From: Spongiibacteraceae bacterium
GTDB taxonomy: Bacteria > Pseudomonadota > Gammaproteobacteria > Pseudomonadales > Dasaniaceae
DNA: 64,000 bases
Reading direction: 5' to 3'
NCBI GenBank assembly: GCA_028280715.1
Contig: JANQLG010000003.1
Span: forward strand, 124,001-188,000
A program made the position numbers and the translations under genes. A model generated the notes under the pieces. That model did not search any database. It had not been told where the DNA came from and worked only from the letters and a program-made list of their open reading frames with translations. Positions 9,581 to 21,001 of the stretch are shown piece after piece. Positions within the stretch are counted from its first letter, which is position 1. The number at the start of each line of letters is the position of its first letter.

Positions 9581-10915
9581 ATGTTGTTAAATCGAATCCT
9601 GAAGGCAAGGTCGTTATTTACGACATGTATGCTGTTGTTGTGGAGTATCGGCACGCAGCAGCTTCATGCTGCAACCGTGAAGGACGTTCGTCTGTGGCGC
9701 GCACCTGACCATACCCGCGTTGTGCTGGATCTGAGTGCGCCGGTTTCACATAAAGTGATTACGTTGGCAAACCCTAACCGTATTGTTATTGATATTGACG
9801 ATTCTTCTTTACAGGCGAATACCCAGTCTGTTGATTTGCAGAATAGCCCTGTGCGGCGTATTCGAACTGGCATAAAAGATAAAAATGACTTGCGGGTTGT
9901 GTTAGACATCAACAGCCAGGTTAAACCGCGCAGTTTTTTATTGAAGGCCAATCAGCAGTACGGCGATCGATTGGTTATCGATTTATATGACAAGGAAAAA
10001 CAAGCTAACAAAGTTATTAAACATGTTAACGATCAGGACCGGAGAGATATCGTAATCGCTATTGATGCCGGTCATGGTGGTGAAGATCCCGGTGCCAGCG
10101 GCCCAAATCGTTTACGCGAAAAACACGTGGTGCTGGCAATTGCCAAAGAATTGAATTATCTGCTGAAACAGACCAAGGGCTATAAGCCAGTCATGATCCG
10201 CACCGGCGACTATTATGTTGGTCTGCAAAAGCGTCGTGAACTGGCGCGAAAAGCTCAGGCCGATTTGATGGTATCGATTCATGCCGATGCCTTTAGAGAT
10301 CATCGTGCACATGGTGCGTCTGTTTATGCTTTATCGCGAAAGGGTGCTTCTAGCGCCATGGCAAAGGTGTTAGCTGATGATGCCAATGATTCGGATTTGG
10401 TAGGGGGTGTTAGCCTTGGCGACAAGGATGATGTGTTGGCGGGGGTTTTGGCTGATTTGTCGATGTCAGCTAGTCTTGATGCCAGTTTGCAGGTCGGCGG
10501 CGATGTGGTGCGTCACATGGGCAAGATTGCGCGTTTGCACAGTAAAAGAGTGGAGCAGGCAAACTTCTCAGTACTACGCTCACCTGATGTGCCATCGATT
10601 CTGGTGGAAACCGGTTTTATTTCTAATCCTGGAGAAGCAAAAAAGCTGGCTACTAAGGAATACCAACGCAAAATGGCCAGGGCCATTTTTAATGGCATCA
10701 GCAATCACTTCAGTCAAAGCCCTCCGCCTGATACCTATCTGGCCTGGCAGAAGCGTAATAGGGAAACTGTAGTGGAATATACCATCGCTCGTGGCGATAC
10801 TTTGTCGGGCATAGCGCAGCGCTACGAAGTGAGTGTTGCCTCCATTCTTAAACAAAATGACCTGTCGTCTTCGATGATACGTGTCGGGCAGAAAATAATT
10901 ATTCCTTCTACTTAA
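9581..10915 (+). CDS. amiB: Periplasmic N-acetylmuramoyl-L-alanine amidase AmiB with AMIN and LysM domains
   Basis: Splits septal peptidoglycan during cell separation. From the ATG at 9581 the 444-residue protein begins with a signal peptide (basic residues, then FTTCMLLLWSIG and a QLHA-A cleavage region). The AMIN targeting domain spans about 35-135, the Amidase_3 zinc domain about 160-385 and a single LysM about 397-442. Zinc and catalytic residues are visible in IDAGHGGEDPGA, REKHVVL, VSIHADAF and LVETGFISN. Upstream in-frame non-ATG starts would give a poor signal peptide. EnvC/NlpD-type activators would be encoded elsewhere. Confidence 0.94.
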   Translation: MLLNRILKARSLFTTCMLLLWSIGTQQLHAATVKDVRLWRAPDHTRVVLDLSAPVSHKVITLANPNRIVIDIDDSSLQANTQSVDLQNSPVRRIRTGIKDKNDLRVVLDINSQVKPRSFLLKANQQYGDRLVIDLYDKEKQANKVIKHVNDQDRRDIVIAIDAGHGGEDPGASGPNRLREKHVVLAIAKELNYLLKQTKGYKPVMIRTGDYYVGLQKRRELARKAQADLMVSIHADAFRDHRAHGASVYALSRKGASSAMAKVLADDANDSDLVGGVSLGDKDDVLAGVLADLSMSASLDASLQVGGDVVRHMGKIARLHSKRVEQANFSVLRSPDVPSILVETGFISNPGEAKKLATKEYQRKMARAIFNGISNHFSQSPPPDTYLAWQKRNRETVVEYTIARGDTLSGIAQRYEVSVASILKQNDLSSSMIRVGQKIIIPST

Positions 10916-11002
10916 GCTCGAAGTTAGCCGGGTTAATATTTTTATGCGATAAGTTTTTTGACCTGCCCTTCGCATCCCTTCAGAATACCGTTGAATAAGC
11001 AT

Positions 11003-11032
11003 TGATTACTGGCAGCGATGACACAGTAATCA
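11003..11032. repeat. 9-bp inverted repeat between amiB and mutL
   Basis: TGATTACTG and CAGTAATCA are perfectly complementary and separated by 12 bases, 44 bases before mutL. No T-run follows, so this may be a weak stem-loop or an operator rather than a terminator. Confidence 0.4.
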
Positions 11033-11075
11033 TTAGCCTTGGTTCTATGCACAGAGATAAATAAAGACCCTATTC

Positions 11076-12926
11076 ATGTCCCGTATTCAATTATTAAGCC
11101 CTCGTCTTGCTAACCAAATCGCAGCTGGAGAAGTGGTTGAGAGACCTGCTTCTGTGGTGAAAGAGTTGGTGGAGAATTGCCTGGATGCAGGAGCAGGTCG
11201 TATTGACATTGATATTGAAGAGGGCGGCGTCAAACTAATTCGTGTTCGCGATAATGGTTCTGGTATAGGACAGGAGGATATGCCGCTGGCATTAAGTCGT
11301 CATGCCACCAGTAAAATCTCTGAACTAGAAGATTTGGAGCAGGTGAGCAGCCTGGGGTTTCGAGGTGAGGCCTTGGCTAGTATCAGTTCTGTGTCCCGTT
11401 TGACCATATTGTCTAATACCGCGGATAGTGGTGCTGGTTGGAAGGCTTCAACAGAGGGGCGGGATATGCAAGTCGATGTCGGGCCTGCGGCTCACCCCAA
11501 GGGCACCAGCGTCGAAGTGCGTGACCTGTTTTTTAACACGCCGGCGCGACGAAAATTTTTGCGTACCGAAAAAACCGAATTTGGACATTTGGAAGAGGTG
11601 ATTAAACGACAATCGCTGAGTCGCTTCGACGTGGGCTTTCATCTGCGTCATAACGGTAAAGCGATTCACGCACTAAAACCCTGTAGCTCGCAGGTAGAGA
11701 AGGAACGTCGAGTCGCTTCTGTATGTGGTCCTGCTTTTATGCAGAATGCGTTACATATTGATACCGAAGCGGGGGGGCTGCGTCTGTGGGGGTGGGTGGC
11801 ACTGCCAACCTTTTCACGCAGTCAGGCAGATTTGCAACACTTTTTTGTCAACGGACGAGTGATTCGCGATAAGCTGGTTTCGCATGCTGTGCGGCAGGCT
11901 TACCGGGATGTGTTATTTCATGGTCGTCATCCTGCCTTTGTGTTGTATCTGGAGTTGGATCCAGCAACAGTCGATGTCAATGTGCATCCTACCAAGCATG
12001 AAGTGCGCTTTCGGGATGGGCGCATGGTGCACGATTTCCTGTTTAGAAGTTTGCATCGTTTGCTGGCTGATGTGAGGCCAGATGATCAGCTGGCTCCAAC
12101 GGCTCTGGCAGAAATGCACCCGGGTAAAGTTGCTGTGGAAGGAGTAGCCGCAGGAGAATATCAACAGCAAGCTATTTCTCTGCGTAGTGATAGTGTTAGC
12201 TCACAGCAGGTACGAGAACAAGTGGCCGGCTATCAATCTTTATATGGCGAATCCAATGCCGTGTCGAGTGTTCCTAAAGTCTCTGCCGATAGAGGTGTGA
12301 TTAAGTCGATAGAGCCGAATTCTGAATCTAATAATGATGAAGTGCCGCCTTTGGGCTACGCACTAGCACAGTTAAAGGGAATCTATATTCTGTCTGAAAA
12401 TGCGCAGGGTTTGGTACTGGTGGATATGCATGCAGCCCACGAACGCATCACCTATGAGCGCATGAAGCAGGCCAGAGAAGGTGAAGGTATTCAGGCACAA
12501 CCTTTATTAGTGCCGGAGTCTATTGCTATCAGCGAGCGCGAAGCTGACTGTGCGGAAGAGTTTCAGGATGTGTTTGATTCTCTGGGCATAATTCTGGAAC
12601 GAGCCGGGCCGGAAACCTTACTGGTGCGTCAATTGCCGATCATTCTGCAGGGCAGTAACGTCGAACAATTGGTTAGAGATGTGTTGGCAGATTTATTGGA
12701 ACATGGCAGCAGTGATCGTATTCAAGCTCATATTAATGAAATCCTGGCGACCATGGCTTGCCACGGTTCGGTCAGAGCCAATCGTCGTTTAACGTTGCCG
12801 GAAATGAATGCGCTGCTGCGTGATATGGAGGAGACTGAACGCAGTGGGCAGTGCAATCATGGCAGGCCGACCTGGACACAGCTATCTATCGATGAGTTGG
12901 ATAAATTGTTTTTGCGTGGCCAATAG
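11076..12926 (+). CDS. mutL: DNA mismatch repair protein MutL, endonuclease-type
   Basis: A 616-residue MutL. The GHKL ATPase half carries [17 protein letters not shown] and [10 protein letters not shown]. The C-terminal half has the metal-binding endonuclease motif [12 protein letters not shown] starting at Asp450, plus ACHGSVRA and QCNHGRP, which complete the site. MutL proteins with these motifs nick DNA themselves and occur in bacteria without MutH, so methyl-directed repair of the Escherichia kind is unlikely here (inference). The stop is 3 bases before the miaA start, indicating translational coupling. Confidence 0.97.
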   Translation: MSRIQLLSPRLANQIAAGEVVERPASVVKELVENCLDAGAGRIDIDIEEGGVKLIRVRDNGSGIGQEDMPLALSRHATSKISELEDLEQVSSLGFRGEALASISSVSRLTILSNTADSGAGWKASTEGRDMQVDVGPAAHPKGTSVEVRDLFFNTPARRKFLRTEKTEFGHLEEVIKRQSLSRFDVGFHLRHNGKAIHALKPCSSQVEKERRVASVCGPAFMQNALHIDTEAGGLRLWGWVALPTFSRSQADLQHFFVNGRVIRDKLVSHAVRQAYRDVLFHGRHPAFVLYLELDPATVDVNVHPTKHEVRFRDGRMVHDFLFRSLHRLLADVRPDDQLAPTALAEMHPGKVAVEGVAAGEYQQQAISLRSDSVSSQQVREQVAGYQSLYGESNAVSSVPKVSADRGVIKSIEPNSESNNDEVPPLGYALAQLKGIYILSENAQGLVLVDMHAAHERITYERMKQAREGEGIQAQPLLVPESIAISEREADCAEEFQDVFDSLGIILERAGPETLLVRQLPIILQGSNVEQLVRDVLADLLEHGSSDRIQAHINEILATMACHGSVRANRRLTLPEMNALLRDMEETERSGQCNHGRPTWTQLSIDELDKLFLRGQ

Positions 12927-12929
12927 AAT

Positions 12930-13946
12930 GTGTCGGGTTCACCAGTGACAGAGGCTGATTTACCCCGCGCCATCTTTTTGATGGGCCCCACCGCCTCTGG
13001 TAAAACGGATTTGGCGATACAACTTTGCCAGCACTTGCCCTGCGATATTATTAGTGTTGATTCCGCGCTGATTTATCGAGGAATGGATATAGGTACGGCA
13101 AAACCTTCGGCCGAAGAGTTGGTTATAGCGCCGCATCGTCTTATTGATATCTGTGACCCTGCTGAAAGCTACTCGGCCGCACAGTTTCGGCGCGATGCAT
13201 TAGATGAAATGGCTGATATTGCCAGTCAGGACAGAATCCCTTTGTTAGTTGGCGGAACAATGCTCTATTTTAAGGCATTGCTGGAAGGTTTGGCCCCTAT
13301 GCCTGCTGCAGATGCCGAAGTGCGTCAACAGATTGAGCGAGAGGCGGCTGAACATGGATGGCCTTATGTGCATCAACTGTTAGCAGAGGTAGATCCGGCT
13401 TCAGCGAACCGAATTCATCCTCACCACTCCCAGAGAATTGAACGTGCACTTGAAGTTTACCGTATCACCGGTAAGACCATGACCGAGCTGCATGGACAGC
13501 AAAACCGGGAAGCTGCTTTTCCTTATGATGTGCTGCAACTGGCCATCGCTCCCTATGATCGAAAAATCCTACATGAACGTATAGCCAAGAGATTTCAACT
13601 GATGTTGGAACAAGGGTTGTTAAATGAGGTCAGAGCTCTTCGTGAGCGTGCTGATCTGCATGTGGATTTACCATCAATGCGATCAGTAGGTTACAGACAG
13701 GCTTGGCAATTTCTTGATGAGGAGACCAGTCACGAAGAGTTTGTCGAGCGGGGAATAATCGCTACCCGGCAATTAGCAAAGCGGCAGTATACATGGCTTT
13801 CAGGTTGGTCAGAGCTTAATTGGTTGCATGTTGATGAGAACGGAAATTTGGTCGCAACAGATCAAACAAGCCCTCAAGTTCTGGGTTTCGAAGGTAGGCA
13901 GCCATTGCATTTAGCGTTGAAATATCTGACCGAGCGATATTCCTAA
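12930..13946 (+). CDS. miaA: tRNA dimethylallyltransferase
   Basis: Adds the isopentenyl group to A37 of UNN-decoding tRNAs. The P-loop GPTASGKT is at about residues 19-26, followed by the [16 protein letters not shown] substrate segment and the [11 protein letters not shown] motif near the C-terminus. The GTG at 12930 is chosen as the start because it follows the mutL TAG by three bases. The mutL-miaA-hfq-hflX order is the classical gammaproteobacterial superoperon. Confidence 0.95.
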   Translation: MSGSPVTEADLPRAIFLMGPTASGKTDLAIQLCQHLPCDIISVDSALIYRGMDIGTAKPSAEELVIAPHRLIDICDPAESYSAAQFRRDALDEMADIASQDRIPLLVGGTMLYFKALLEGLAPMPAADAEVRQQIEREAAEHGWPYVHQLLAEVDPASANRIHPHHSQRIERALEVYRITGKTMTELHGQQNREAAFPYDVLQLAIAPYDRKILHERIAKRFQLMLEQGLLNEVRALRERADLHVDLPSMRSVGYRQAWQFLDEETSHEEFVERGIIATRQLAKRQYTWLSGWSELNWLHVDENGNLVATDQTSPQVLGFEGRQPLHLALKYLTERYS

Positions 13947-14118
13947 GTTATTGATTTGAGTTATACTCGTTAATGTTGAGTGGCATTTTGCTTAGCAGAT
14001 TTGCAAAAAGGGATGTCAATTGCTGTTCGATGATTGTGTAGTATGCAATCAGTTATAAAAATTTAGGTCTCATTCATTTTTTATTTTGGCCCCATTTGGG
14101 CTGTAAAGGAGAATCGCT

Positions 14119-14361
14119 ATGTCAAAAGGGCATACACTACAAGACCCTTATCTTAATGTTCTACGTAAAGAGCGGGTTCCTGTTTCAATTTATTTGGTTA
14201 ATGGCATCAAATTGCAAGGACAAATAGAGTCCTTTGATCAATTTGTCGTGCTGCTTAAGAATACTGTTAGCCAAATGGTCTACAAACATGCCATCTCAAC
14301 TGTAGTGCCTTCTCGGGTAGTGCGTATGCCAATGCCTGAGCAGGAAGGTGGAGACAGCTAA
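14119..14361 (+). CDS. hfq: RNA chaperone Hfq
   Basis: Eighty residues with the Sm1 motif ([18 protein letters not shown]) and Sm2 motif ([13 protein letters not shown]). The proximal-face KH pair of the YKHA loop and the distal-face residues are intact. The C-terminal tail is short, as in Pseudomonas, rather than the long tail of enterobacterial Hfq. AAGGAG at 14105-14110 is a strong ribosome site. A 172-base gap after miaA may hold its own promoter. Hfq pairs small RNAs with mRNAs and fits with csrA at the other end of this window as a second global post-transcriptional regulator. Confidence 0.98.
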   Translation: MSKGHTLQDPYLNVLRKERVPVSIYLVNGIKLQGQIESFDQFVVLLKNTVSQMVYKHAISTVVPSRVVRMPMPEQEGGDS

Positions 14362-14501
14362 GCTTCACCTGTTTATTGTCATAACAAAAGTTTGGCCAGT
14401 TTGACAGGTAAGACGATATTTAGGATTTGCGTTACTCACCAAAATGCAAAAGATAGATTATTTTGAAGCTACTTTGGTCAAACGGATTTAGAGGTTAGCT
14501 G

Positions 14502-15818
14502 TTGCTGTTTGAACGCCCTAAAACCGGTGAACGCGCTGTGCTTGTCCACATGGATCTTGCTCATGAATCGGAGCGTGAAGATCCGCAAGAGTTTGAAGAG
14601 TTGGTCCGATCTGCTGGTGGCGAGCCTGTCGCTTTTATCAGTGGGCAGCGCTCCTCACCTAGCCCTCGTCTTTTTGTTGGCACTGGTAAGCTGGAAGAAA
14701 TTCGTTCCCAGGTGCGTCATTATGATGCAGAGCTGGTGCTGTTCAATCATGCCCTGTCACCCAGTCAAGAACGCAATATTGAAAAGGAGTTGCAGTGCCG
14801 AGTGTTGGACCGAACCGGGCTGATTCTGGATATTTTTGCCCAGCGGGCGCGTACCCATGAAGGTAAGTTGCAGGTAGAGTTGGCGCAGCTGCAGCACATG
14901 TCGACCCGCTTGATTCGAGGTTGGACTCACCTTGAGCGACAAAAGGGGGGGATTGGCCTGCGAGGACCGGGTGAAACTCAGTTGGAATCCGACCGGCGCC
15001 TGTTGCGGGCGAGGATCAAGTCGATTACCAAACGCTTGGAGAAAGTGCGTAAGCAGCGCGAACAGGGGCGTCGGGCCAGAAACCGAGCAGAAATTCCCAC
15101 CGTTTCTTTGGTTGGTTATACCAATGCTGGTAAATCCACGTTATTTAATAGTCTGACAGCATCTGATGTATATGCAGCAGATCAGCTGTTTGCAACACTT
15201 GATCCGACTTTGCGTCGTATTTCAGTTCCGGATTTAGGTCCTGTTGTGTTGGCCGACACTGTCGGTTTTATCAGACATCTTCCTCATAAGTTGGTAGAGG
15301 CGTTCAGGGCCACACTGGAAGAAGCGACGCAGGCAGACTTGCTATTGCATGTCATTGATTGTGCGGATGAAGAGCGAGCAGAGAATATTCTGCAAGTAGA
15401 AGCTGTGCTGAAAGAAATTGGTGCAGATAAAATTCCGGTTTTGGAGGTCTATAACAAAATAGATCTGTTGTCGGCTGAAACTTTGTCGATAGAGCCGAGG
15501 TTAGATTGTGATCAGGATGGTTTGATTAAAGCTGTTTGGGTGTCGGCGAGTCAAAAGAAAGGGTTGCATCAATTACTGACAGCGTTAGCCGAAAGGTTGG
15601 GGCGGGATATACTGCATGCCAGTGTGACGTTATCGCCTGATAGAGGAAAATTGAGGGCTGCCTTGTATAAGCAGAATGCAGTGGTGAATGAAAGTTATAC
15701 CGATCAGGGTGCTAGCGAGTTGGAAATTCGAATCCCAAAGCAAGACCTCTATCGGCTGTTGAGTGCTGAAGAAGTGGATGCTGAACAATTCCTGGCAAAC
15801 TGTAGAATGTTTAATTAA
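14502..15818 (+). CDS. hflX: Ribosome-associated GTPase HflX
   Basis: A ribosome-splitting GTPase. An N-terminal HflX domain (about 1-185), with the glycine-rich FVGTGKLEEIR segment and the RGPGETQLE loop, precedes the G domain with G1 GYTNAGKST near residue 204, G3 DTVGF and G4 NKID. The TTG at 14502 is accepted as start: GAGG lies at 14491-14494 and the resulting N-terminus LLFERP aligns with the usual MFFERP beginning of the family. The length of 438 is normal. It lies between hfq and hflK. Confidence 0.95.
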   Translation: MLFERPKTGERAVLVHMDLAHESEREDPQEFEELVRSAGGEPVAFISGQRSSPSPRLFVGTGKLEEIRSQVRHYDAELVLFNHALSPSQERNIEKELQCRVLDRTGLILDIFAQRARTHEGKLQVELAQLQHMSTRLIRGWTHLERQKGGIGLRGPGETQLESDRRLLRARIKSITKRLEKVRKQREQGRRARNRAEIPTVSLVGYTNAGKSTLFNSLTASDVYAADQLFATLDPTLRRISVPDLGPVVLADTVGFIRHLPHKLVEAFRATLEEATQADLLLHVIDCADEERAENILQVEAVLKEIGADKIPVLEVYNKIDLLSAETLSIEPRLDCDQDGLIKAVWVSASQKKGLHQLLTALAERLGRDILHASVTLSPDRGKLRAALYKQNAVVNESYTDQGASELEIRIPKQDLYRLLSAEEVDAEQFLANCRMFN

Positions 15819-15972
15819 TTAGTTGGCTGCTTGCAGTTGAAATTTGATAGACTGACCCGCATTGTCTAGTACTTGCGTAAATAGCTAGAAGGTTTTGTGA
15901 AACATTAATCGTCAGATTAATGAATGAAATAAACAAGTCTTGAAGATCAAGACATGCTAACGGAGAAAATCT

Positions 15973-17121
15973 ATGGCCTGGAATGAACCGGGTGGTGGTA
16001 ATAAAGATCCTTGGGGCAACAATAACAATCAGGGGCCACCTGATTTAGATGAAGCTTTTAAAAAGTTGCAGGAGAAATTGAATGGTATCTTCGGCTCTGG
16101 CGGTGGTTCAGGTGGTGGATCTGGACAAGCCCATATTAGTGGTAGTCTGATTGCTCTGGTATTTCTAGTCTTGGTGATCGTTTGGGCTGGGTTTGGTATT
16201 TATCAGGTAGATGAGAAAGACCGGGCAGTGGTACTTCGCTTTGGTAAATACCTCGAAACCTATGGTCCGGGATTGCATTGGAACCCTCCACTTATTGATC
16301 AAAGAGCTGTCATTAGTGTGACGGAGGAAAGGCAATATTCTTCTAGAGGCTTAATGCTGACTGAAGATGAAAATATTGTAGAGTCACCGCTTACTGTTCA
16401 GTATAACATTGCCGACCCGAAAGCGTTTGTGCTGAACGTCAGAGATCCTGAATTGAGTCTTCAGCATGCCACTGACAGCGCATTACGTCATGTAGTGGGC
16501 AGTAGTAAATTGGATGATGTGGTATCGGTAGGCCGTGAACAAATTGGTATCGAAGTACAACAAAGGTTACAGGAATATCTGGATAATTACGGTGCTGGTA
16601 TTCAAGTAGTAAAAATTACTATCCAGGAGGCCAAACCACCGGTTGAAGTTAAAGATGCCTACGATGATGTCATTAAGGCGCGTGAAGACCAGGAGCGACT
16701 GGTCAATGAAGCGCAGGCGTATTCCAACGGAATCATTCCTGAAGCTCGCGGACGGGCTCAGCGTATGATTGAGGAGGCCAGAGGTTACAGGGAGAAGGTA
16801 ATAGTTGAAGCAAAGGGTGAAGCACAACGTTTCGAACAATTACTTGCAGAATATGCCAAAGCACCGCAGGTTACGCGTGAACGTCTGTATTTAGATGCGA
16901 TGCAAGATGTGATGGATAGAAGCTCTAAAGTGTTGATTGATGTAGAAGGCGGCAACAATATGATGTATCTGCCTTTAGACAAGCTCAATCAACAAGCTGC
17001 AGGTTTCGCTTCGCCTTCAACCGTTTCAGGTGCCACCATCAGTGATATTGCCGATGAGGTCATTAAGAAACTGCGTCGCGATCAAGCCGCAACAACTACT
17101 CGCCAGAGGGGGACGCGCTAA
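15973..17121 (+). CDS. hflK: FtsH modulator HflK
   Basis: A type II membrane protein of the SPFH/prohibitin family that with HflC surrounds the FtsH protease. The N-terminus is rich in Gly, Asn and Pro (cytoplasmic), with a GSGGGSGGGS run at about residues 41-50, a transmembrane segment at about 60-80 (LIALVFLVLVIVWAGFGIYQV) and the SPFH domain from about 80 to 320. A GAGAG-like SD precedes the ATG at 15973. The stop codon overlaps the hflC start by one base (TAATG), ensuring coupled translation. Confidence 0.95.
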   Translation: MAWNEPGGGNKDPWGNNNNQGPPDLDEAFKKLQEKLNGIFGSGGGSGGGSGQAHISGSLIALVFLVLVIVWAGFGIYQVDEKDRAVVLRFGKYLETYGPGLHWNPPLIDQRAVISVTEERQYSSRGLMLTEDENIVESPLTVQYNIADPKAFVLNVRDPELSLQHATDSALRHVVGSSKLDDVVSVGREQIGIEVQQRLQEYLDNYGAGIQVVKITIQEAKPPVEVKDAYDDVIKAREDQERLVNEAQAYSNGIIPEARGRAQRMIEEARGYREKVIVEAKGEAQRFEQLLAEYAKAPQVTRERLYLDAMQDVMDRSSKVLIDVEGGNNMMYLPLDKLNQQAAGFASPSTVSGATISDIADEVIKKLRRDQAATTTRQRGTR

Positions 17122-17993
17122 TGAATCGTCTTATGCCAATAGCCATAGTGGCAGTGTTAGCAGTCGTTCTGGCTAACAACATGATATATGTCGTTATGGA
17201 AACCGAGCGAGCGGTAAAACTACGTTTTGGTCGCTTAATTGACTCAGATATCCAGCCTGGTCTGCATTTCAAAATGCCTATGGCTGACGATATTCGCAAA
17301 TTCGATAGCCGAGTACTGACGCTGGATGCCTCTCCCGAAAGTTTTCTTACCAGTGAGAAGAAGCGTCTGATTGTTGATTCCTATGCCAAGTGGCGTATCA
17401 AAGATGTTGATAATTACTATAAGGCAACGGGTGGTAATGAGTCTCAGGCAATGAATCGCTTGGGTCGACGTGTTAATGATGGTTTGCGGAATGCTTTTGG
17501 TACTCGCACCTTGCATGAAGTGGTTTCCGGTCAGCGTGATGCTCTGATGGCAGAAATCAAAGCCTCTCTTAATGAGCGTGTAGGTGAGGAATTGGGTGTC
17601 GAAGTAGTAGATGTTCGCGTTAAGCGTATTGACCTGCCTTCTGAGGTTAGTGATGCAGTATTTAGACGCATGCAGGCTGAGCGTGAGAAAGAAGCTCGTG
17701 AATTGCGTTCCCAGGGTTTGGAGCAGGCCGAGGTGATTCGTTCGTCAGCAGATCGTGAGAAGATTATCATTGAGGCTAACGCTTACAGTCAGGCCGAGCT
17801 ACTACGTGGTGAAGGTGATGCCCAGGCAGCTGCAACTTATGCGGGAGCCTACAACAAAGACCCGGAATTCTATGCTTTCGTGCGTAGCCTGAATGCCTAT
17901 CGCACTTCCTTTAAGGACAAGAGCGATATCATGTTGATTGACCCTCAGAGTGATTTTTTCAAATATCTTAACGATAGCAAAGCGGGTCACTAA
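17121..17993 (+). CDS. hflC: FtsH modulator HflC
   Basis: Partner of HflK in the inner-membrane, periplasm-facing SPFH complex. One N-terminal transmembrane segment (about 4-22) is followed by the SPFH domain with the conserved ERAVKLRFGR and the late GEGDAQAAATYA segments. The length of 290 residues is typical. Translation is coupled to hflK through a one-base stop/start overlap. Confidence 0.95.
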   Translation: MNRLMPIAIVAVLAVVLANNMIYVVMETERAVKLRFGRLIDSDIQPGLHFKMPMADDIRKFDSRVLTLDASPESFLTSEKKRLIVDSYAKWRIKDVDNYYKATGGNESQAMNRLGRRVNDGLRNAFGTRTLHEVVSGQRDALMAEIKASLNERVGEELGVEVVDVRVKRIDLPSEVSDAVFRRMQAEREKEARELRSQGLEQAEVIRSSADREKIIIEANAYSQAELLRGEGDAQAAATYAGAYNKDPEFYAFVRSLNAYRTSFKDKSDIMLIDPQSDFFKYLNDSKAGH

Positions 17994-18240
17994 TCCTACT
18001 CTGGCATCGGTTACTGGTAAGTCTGGTAGCTGATGTCAGCAGCTGTATTCCTCTGAAATTGTGGTATCATTCGCCACCCGGATGAAGCTTTGGAGTCGCC
18101 ATTTCAATGGTGGGATTTTGAAGTTCGCCTTTGATTAAAGCGGCCTCTTTTATTTAGTGCGTTTAGTTAGCGCCTTTTTATTAGTACGTTGAGCTCCTTT
18201 TTTCACCCCATATAAACAGGATGGTTTGTCAGGTGCGCCT

Positions 18241-18429
18241 ATGTGGCACGATATAGTTGTGGCTTTCTGTTTAGTGTTGGTGATTGAAGGGATTCTGCCT
18301 TTTTTAAGCCCCGCATCCTGGCGCAAAGCTATTTTAATGGCGGTGCAGATGGATGACCGCTCTTTAAGAGTGGTGGGTTTGGTGAGTATGCTGGTCGGTT
18401 TGAGTGTTTTGCATTTTATAAATGGATAA
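18241..18429 (+). CDS. DUF2065 (YjeT-like) small membrane protein
   Basis: A 62-residue protein with two hydrophobic segments (VVAFCLVLVIEGILPFL and VVGLVSMLVGLSVLHFI) and the conserved P-x-x-WR core of DUF2065. Its function is unknown. The ATG at 18241 is preferred to an in-frame TTG at 18226. Its position between hflC and hisZ/purA is conserved in many Gammaproteobacteria, which suggests a membrane-associated role linked to HflKC, but that is only positional evidence. A 247-base gap before it shows no clear hairpin. Confidence 0.82.
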   Translation: MWHDIVVAFCLVLVIEGILPFLSPASWRKAILMAVQMDDRSLRVVGLVSMLVGLSVLHFING

Positions 18430-18448
18430 GACATTGGTTGGTAACCCT

Positions 18449-19645
18449 ATGACCATAGCTGATCGCTGGCTGCTACCCGATGGGGTAGAGGAGCTGCTGC
18501 CCGAAGAAGCGGCGCGCGTTGAGCAGCTGCGCCGCAAAGTACTGGATTTATATGCCAGTTGGGGTTATGAGCTGGTAATTCCTCCCCTGATTGAATTTAC
18601 AGAATCCTTATTGTTGGGGCTTGAGTCGGATATTGATATCCAGACCTTCAAAGTGCTGGACCAACTGAGTGGTCGTATGATGGGGGTGAGAGCTGATATT
18701 ACACCGCAAACGGCCCGTATTGATGCGCATAGCTTGAATCGTGAGGGCCCAGTAAGACTTTGTTATGCGGGCAGTGTTCTACACACAAAACCTAAATCAC
18801 TACTAGCTTCCCGTTCACCGATTCAGATTGGTGCTGAACTTTATGGCGATGGTGGATTAAGTAGTGATATCGAAATTATTTGCCTAATGCTGGAAACACT
18901 CAAGTGCGCGGGTATTGAGAATATCACTCTGGACTTAGGTCATGTGGGTATTTATCGAGCCTTGATAGAACAGGCCGGCCTAGAAGGGGCAAAAGAGCAA
19001 CAGTTGTTCGATGCATTGCAGCGGAAATCCGCTGGTGATATCAAGCAGGCTATTTGCAATTCATTTGATGATGAGAAGATGTCGCAAATGATGTTATCGC
19101 TGAGTCAGCTCAATGGTGATCGCTCCGTGCTTGAGCAGGCCAGGCAGATATTGGCTGAAGCGCCTGATGAGGTGGCCAAGGCCGTCAACGATTTATCGAG
19201 AGTAGCAGACGTTGTTAAGCAACGTATGCCCGATATTGATTTGTACTTTGATCTGAGTGAGCTCAGAGGATTCCACTATCATACTGGATTGGTATTTGCC
19301 GCACTTGCACCTGGACATGGTCAGGCAGTAGCCAATGGTGGTCGCTATGATCATATTGGTGAGGTGTTCGGGCGTGCGCGTCCAGCAACTGGATTTAATG
19401 CGGATTTAAAAGCATTGTTAAGTTACCTGCCCAATAGCGATAAGACGGATTATGCAGATGCTATTTTTGCGCCTGACAGTGAAGGCTTGCCGGAACAGCA
19501 GGCTAGTTTACTTTGGCAGACTGAGCAGGGGCTTAGAGCGCGTGGAGAAAAAGTCATCAATGGATTGTCGGGGCAGGTAAGTAGCAATGATTTTCGGCGC
19601 CAGTTGGTGTTTGTCGATAATGTGTGGCGTATAGAAGACAAGTAA
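18449..19645 (+). CDS. hisZ: ATP phosphoribosyltransferase regulatory subunit HisZ
   Basis: A catalytically inactive histidyl-tRNA synthetase paralogue needed by short-form HisG in histidine synthesis. The class II synthetase core is visible in RADITPQTARIDAH, RLCYAGSVLHT and the GGRYDHIGEVFG motif; the anticodon domain is missing. I chose the ATG at 18449 because the N-terminus then reads MTIADRWLLPDGVEE, matching family proteins of about 394 residues. An ATG at 18422 overlaps the previous gene's stop (ATGGATAA) and would add nine residues; it cannot be excluded. The presence of HisZ predicts a short HisG elsewhere. Confidence 0.92.
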   Translation: MTIADRWLLPDGVEELLPEEAARVEQLRRKVLDLYASWGYELVIPPLIEFTESLLLGLESDIDIQTFKVLDQLSGRMMGVRADITPQTARIDAHSLNREGPVRLCYAGSVLHTKPKSLLASRSPIQIGAELYGDGGLSSDIEIICLMLETLKCAGIENITLDLGHVGIYRALIEQAGLEGAKEQQLFDALQRKSAGDIKQAICNSFDDEKMSQMMLSLSQLNGDRSVLEQARQILAEAPDEVAKAVNDLSRVADVVKQRMPDIDLYFDLSELRGFHYHTGLVFAALAPGHGQAVANGGRYDHIGEVFGRARPATGFNADLKALLSYLPNSDKTDYADAIFAPDSEGLPEQQASLLWQTEQGLRARGEKVINGLSGQVSSNDFRRQLVFVDNVWRIEDK

Positions 19646-19691
19646 TTTTGTTAGTGAAAGAAATTTACATTGGTTTTTATAGTTAGAGTGA

Positions 19692-20987
<1,296 letters not shown>

Positions 20988-21001
20988 TTGTTAGGGTTGT
21001 C